DNA of 5,923 bases from Lysobacterales bacterium (lineage in GTDB: Bacteria; Pseudomonadota; Gammaproteobacteria; Xanthomonadales; Rhodanobacteraceae). A program made the position numbers and the translations under genes. Of this stretch, positions 5,912-5,923 are shown in pieces (within the stretch, counting starts at the first letter, position 1; the number at the start of each line of letters is the position of its first letter). A model generated the notes under the pieces. The model worked only from the letters and a program-made list of their open reading frames with translations. It made no database searches and was not told the origin of the DNA. The stretch covers positions 1 through 5,923 of the forward strand of contig JAAFHE010000277.1 in the NCBI GenBank assembly GCA_013298265.1, written 5' to 3'.

Positions 5912-5923
5912 GATTGAGAAAGG

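Overview
The window is GC-rich with strong G/C bias at third codon positions, as in a high-GC proteobacterium; an IS3-type transposase relic and short gaps between genes fit that. No marker gene fixes the genus. There are no RNA genes of a known family, CRISPR arrays or complete mobile elements.

Layout. Positions 1-767 hold no intact gene. The minus strand at about 144-386 carries a piece of an IS3-family transposase, cut off at both ends, and the rest is unassigned. A family-1 (UGT/RhlB-like) glycosyltransferase follows on the plus strand (768-1949). After a gap of 157 bases, two minus-strand genes converge on it. In transcription order these are a large protein with three TPR-like repeats and two tandem protein-arginine-methyltransferase (PRMT) modules (5770 to 3134), then a discrete FabD/PKS-type acyltransferase (3054 to 2107). 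The two lie 79 bases apart and look like one operon. Upstream of the PRMT-like gene, 5789-5911 is almost entirely perfect or near-perfect stem-loops, four in a row.

How the genes may work together. A discrete acyltransferase-like enzyme, a small-molecule glycosyltransferase and an unusual methyltransferase suggest the edge of a polyketide or glycolipid biosynthetic region, but no ketosynthase or carrier protein is in view, so this is inference. The acyltransferase has Gln where malonyl-selective enzymes have the carboxylate-binding Arg, and Ala where the GHSxG motif has His. It may therefore be an acyl hydrolase or an unusual loading enzyme rather than a malonyltransferase.

The standout is the methyltransferase. 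Its order of parts (TPRs, PRMT module, PRMT module; 878 residues) is that of eukaryotic PRMT9, but its first module has lost the catalytic glutamates while the second keeps every hallmark. This reverses the usual arrangement of PRMT7 and PRMT9. The stem-loop array and its mutually exclusive pairing options are the second point of interest.
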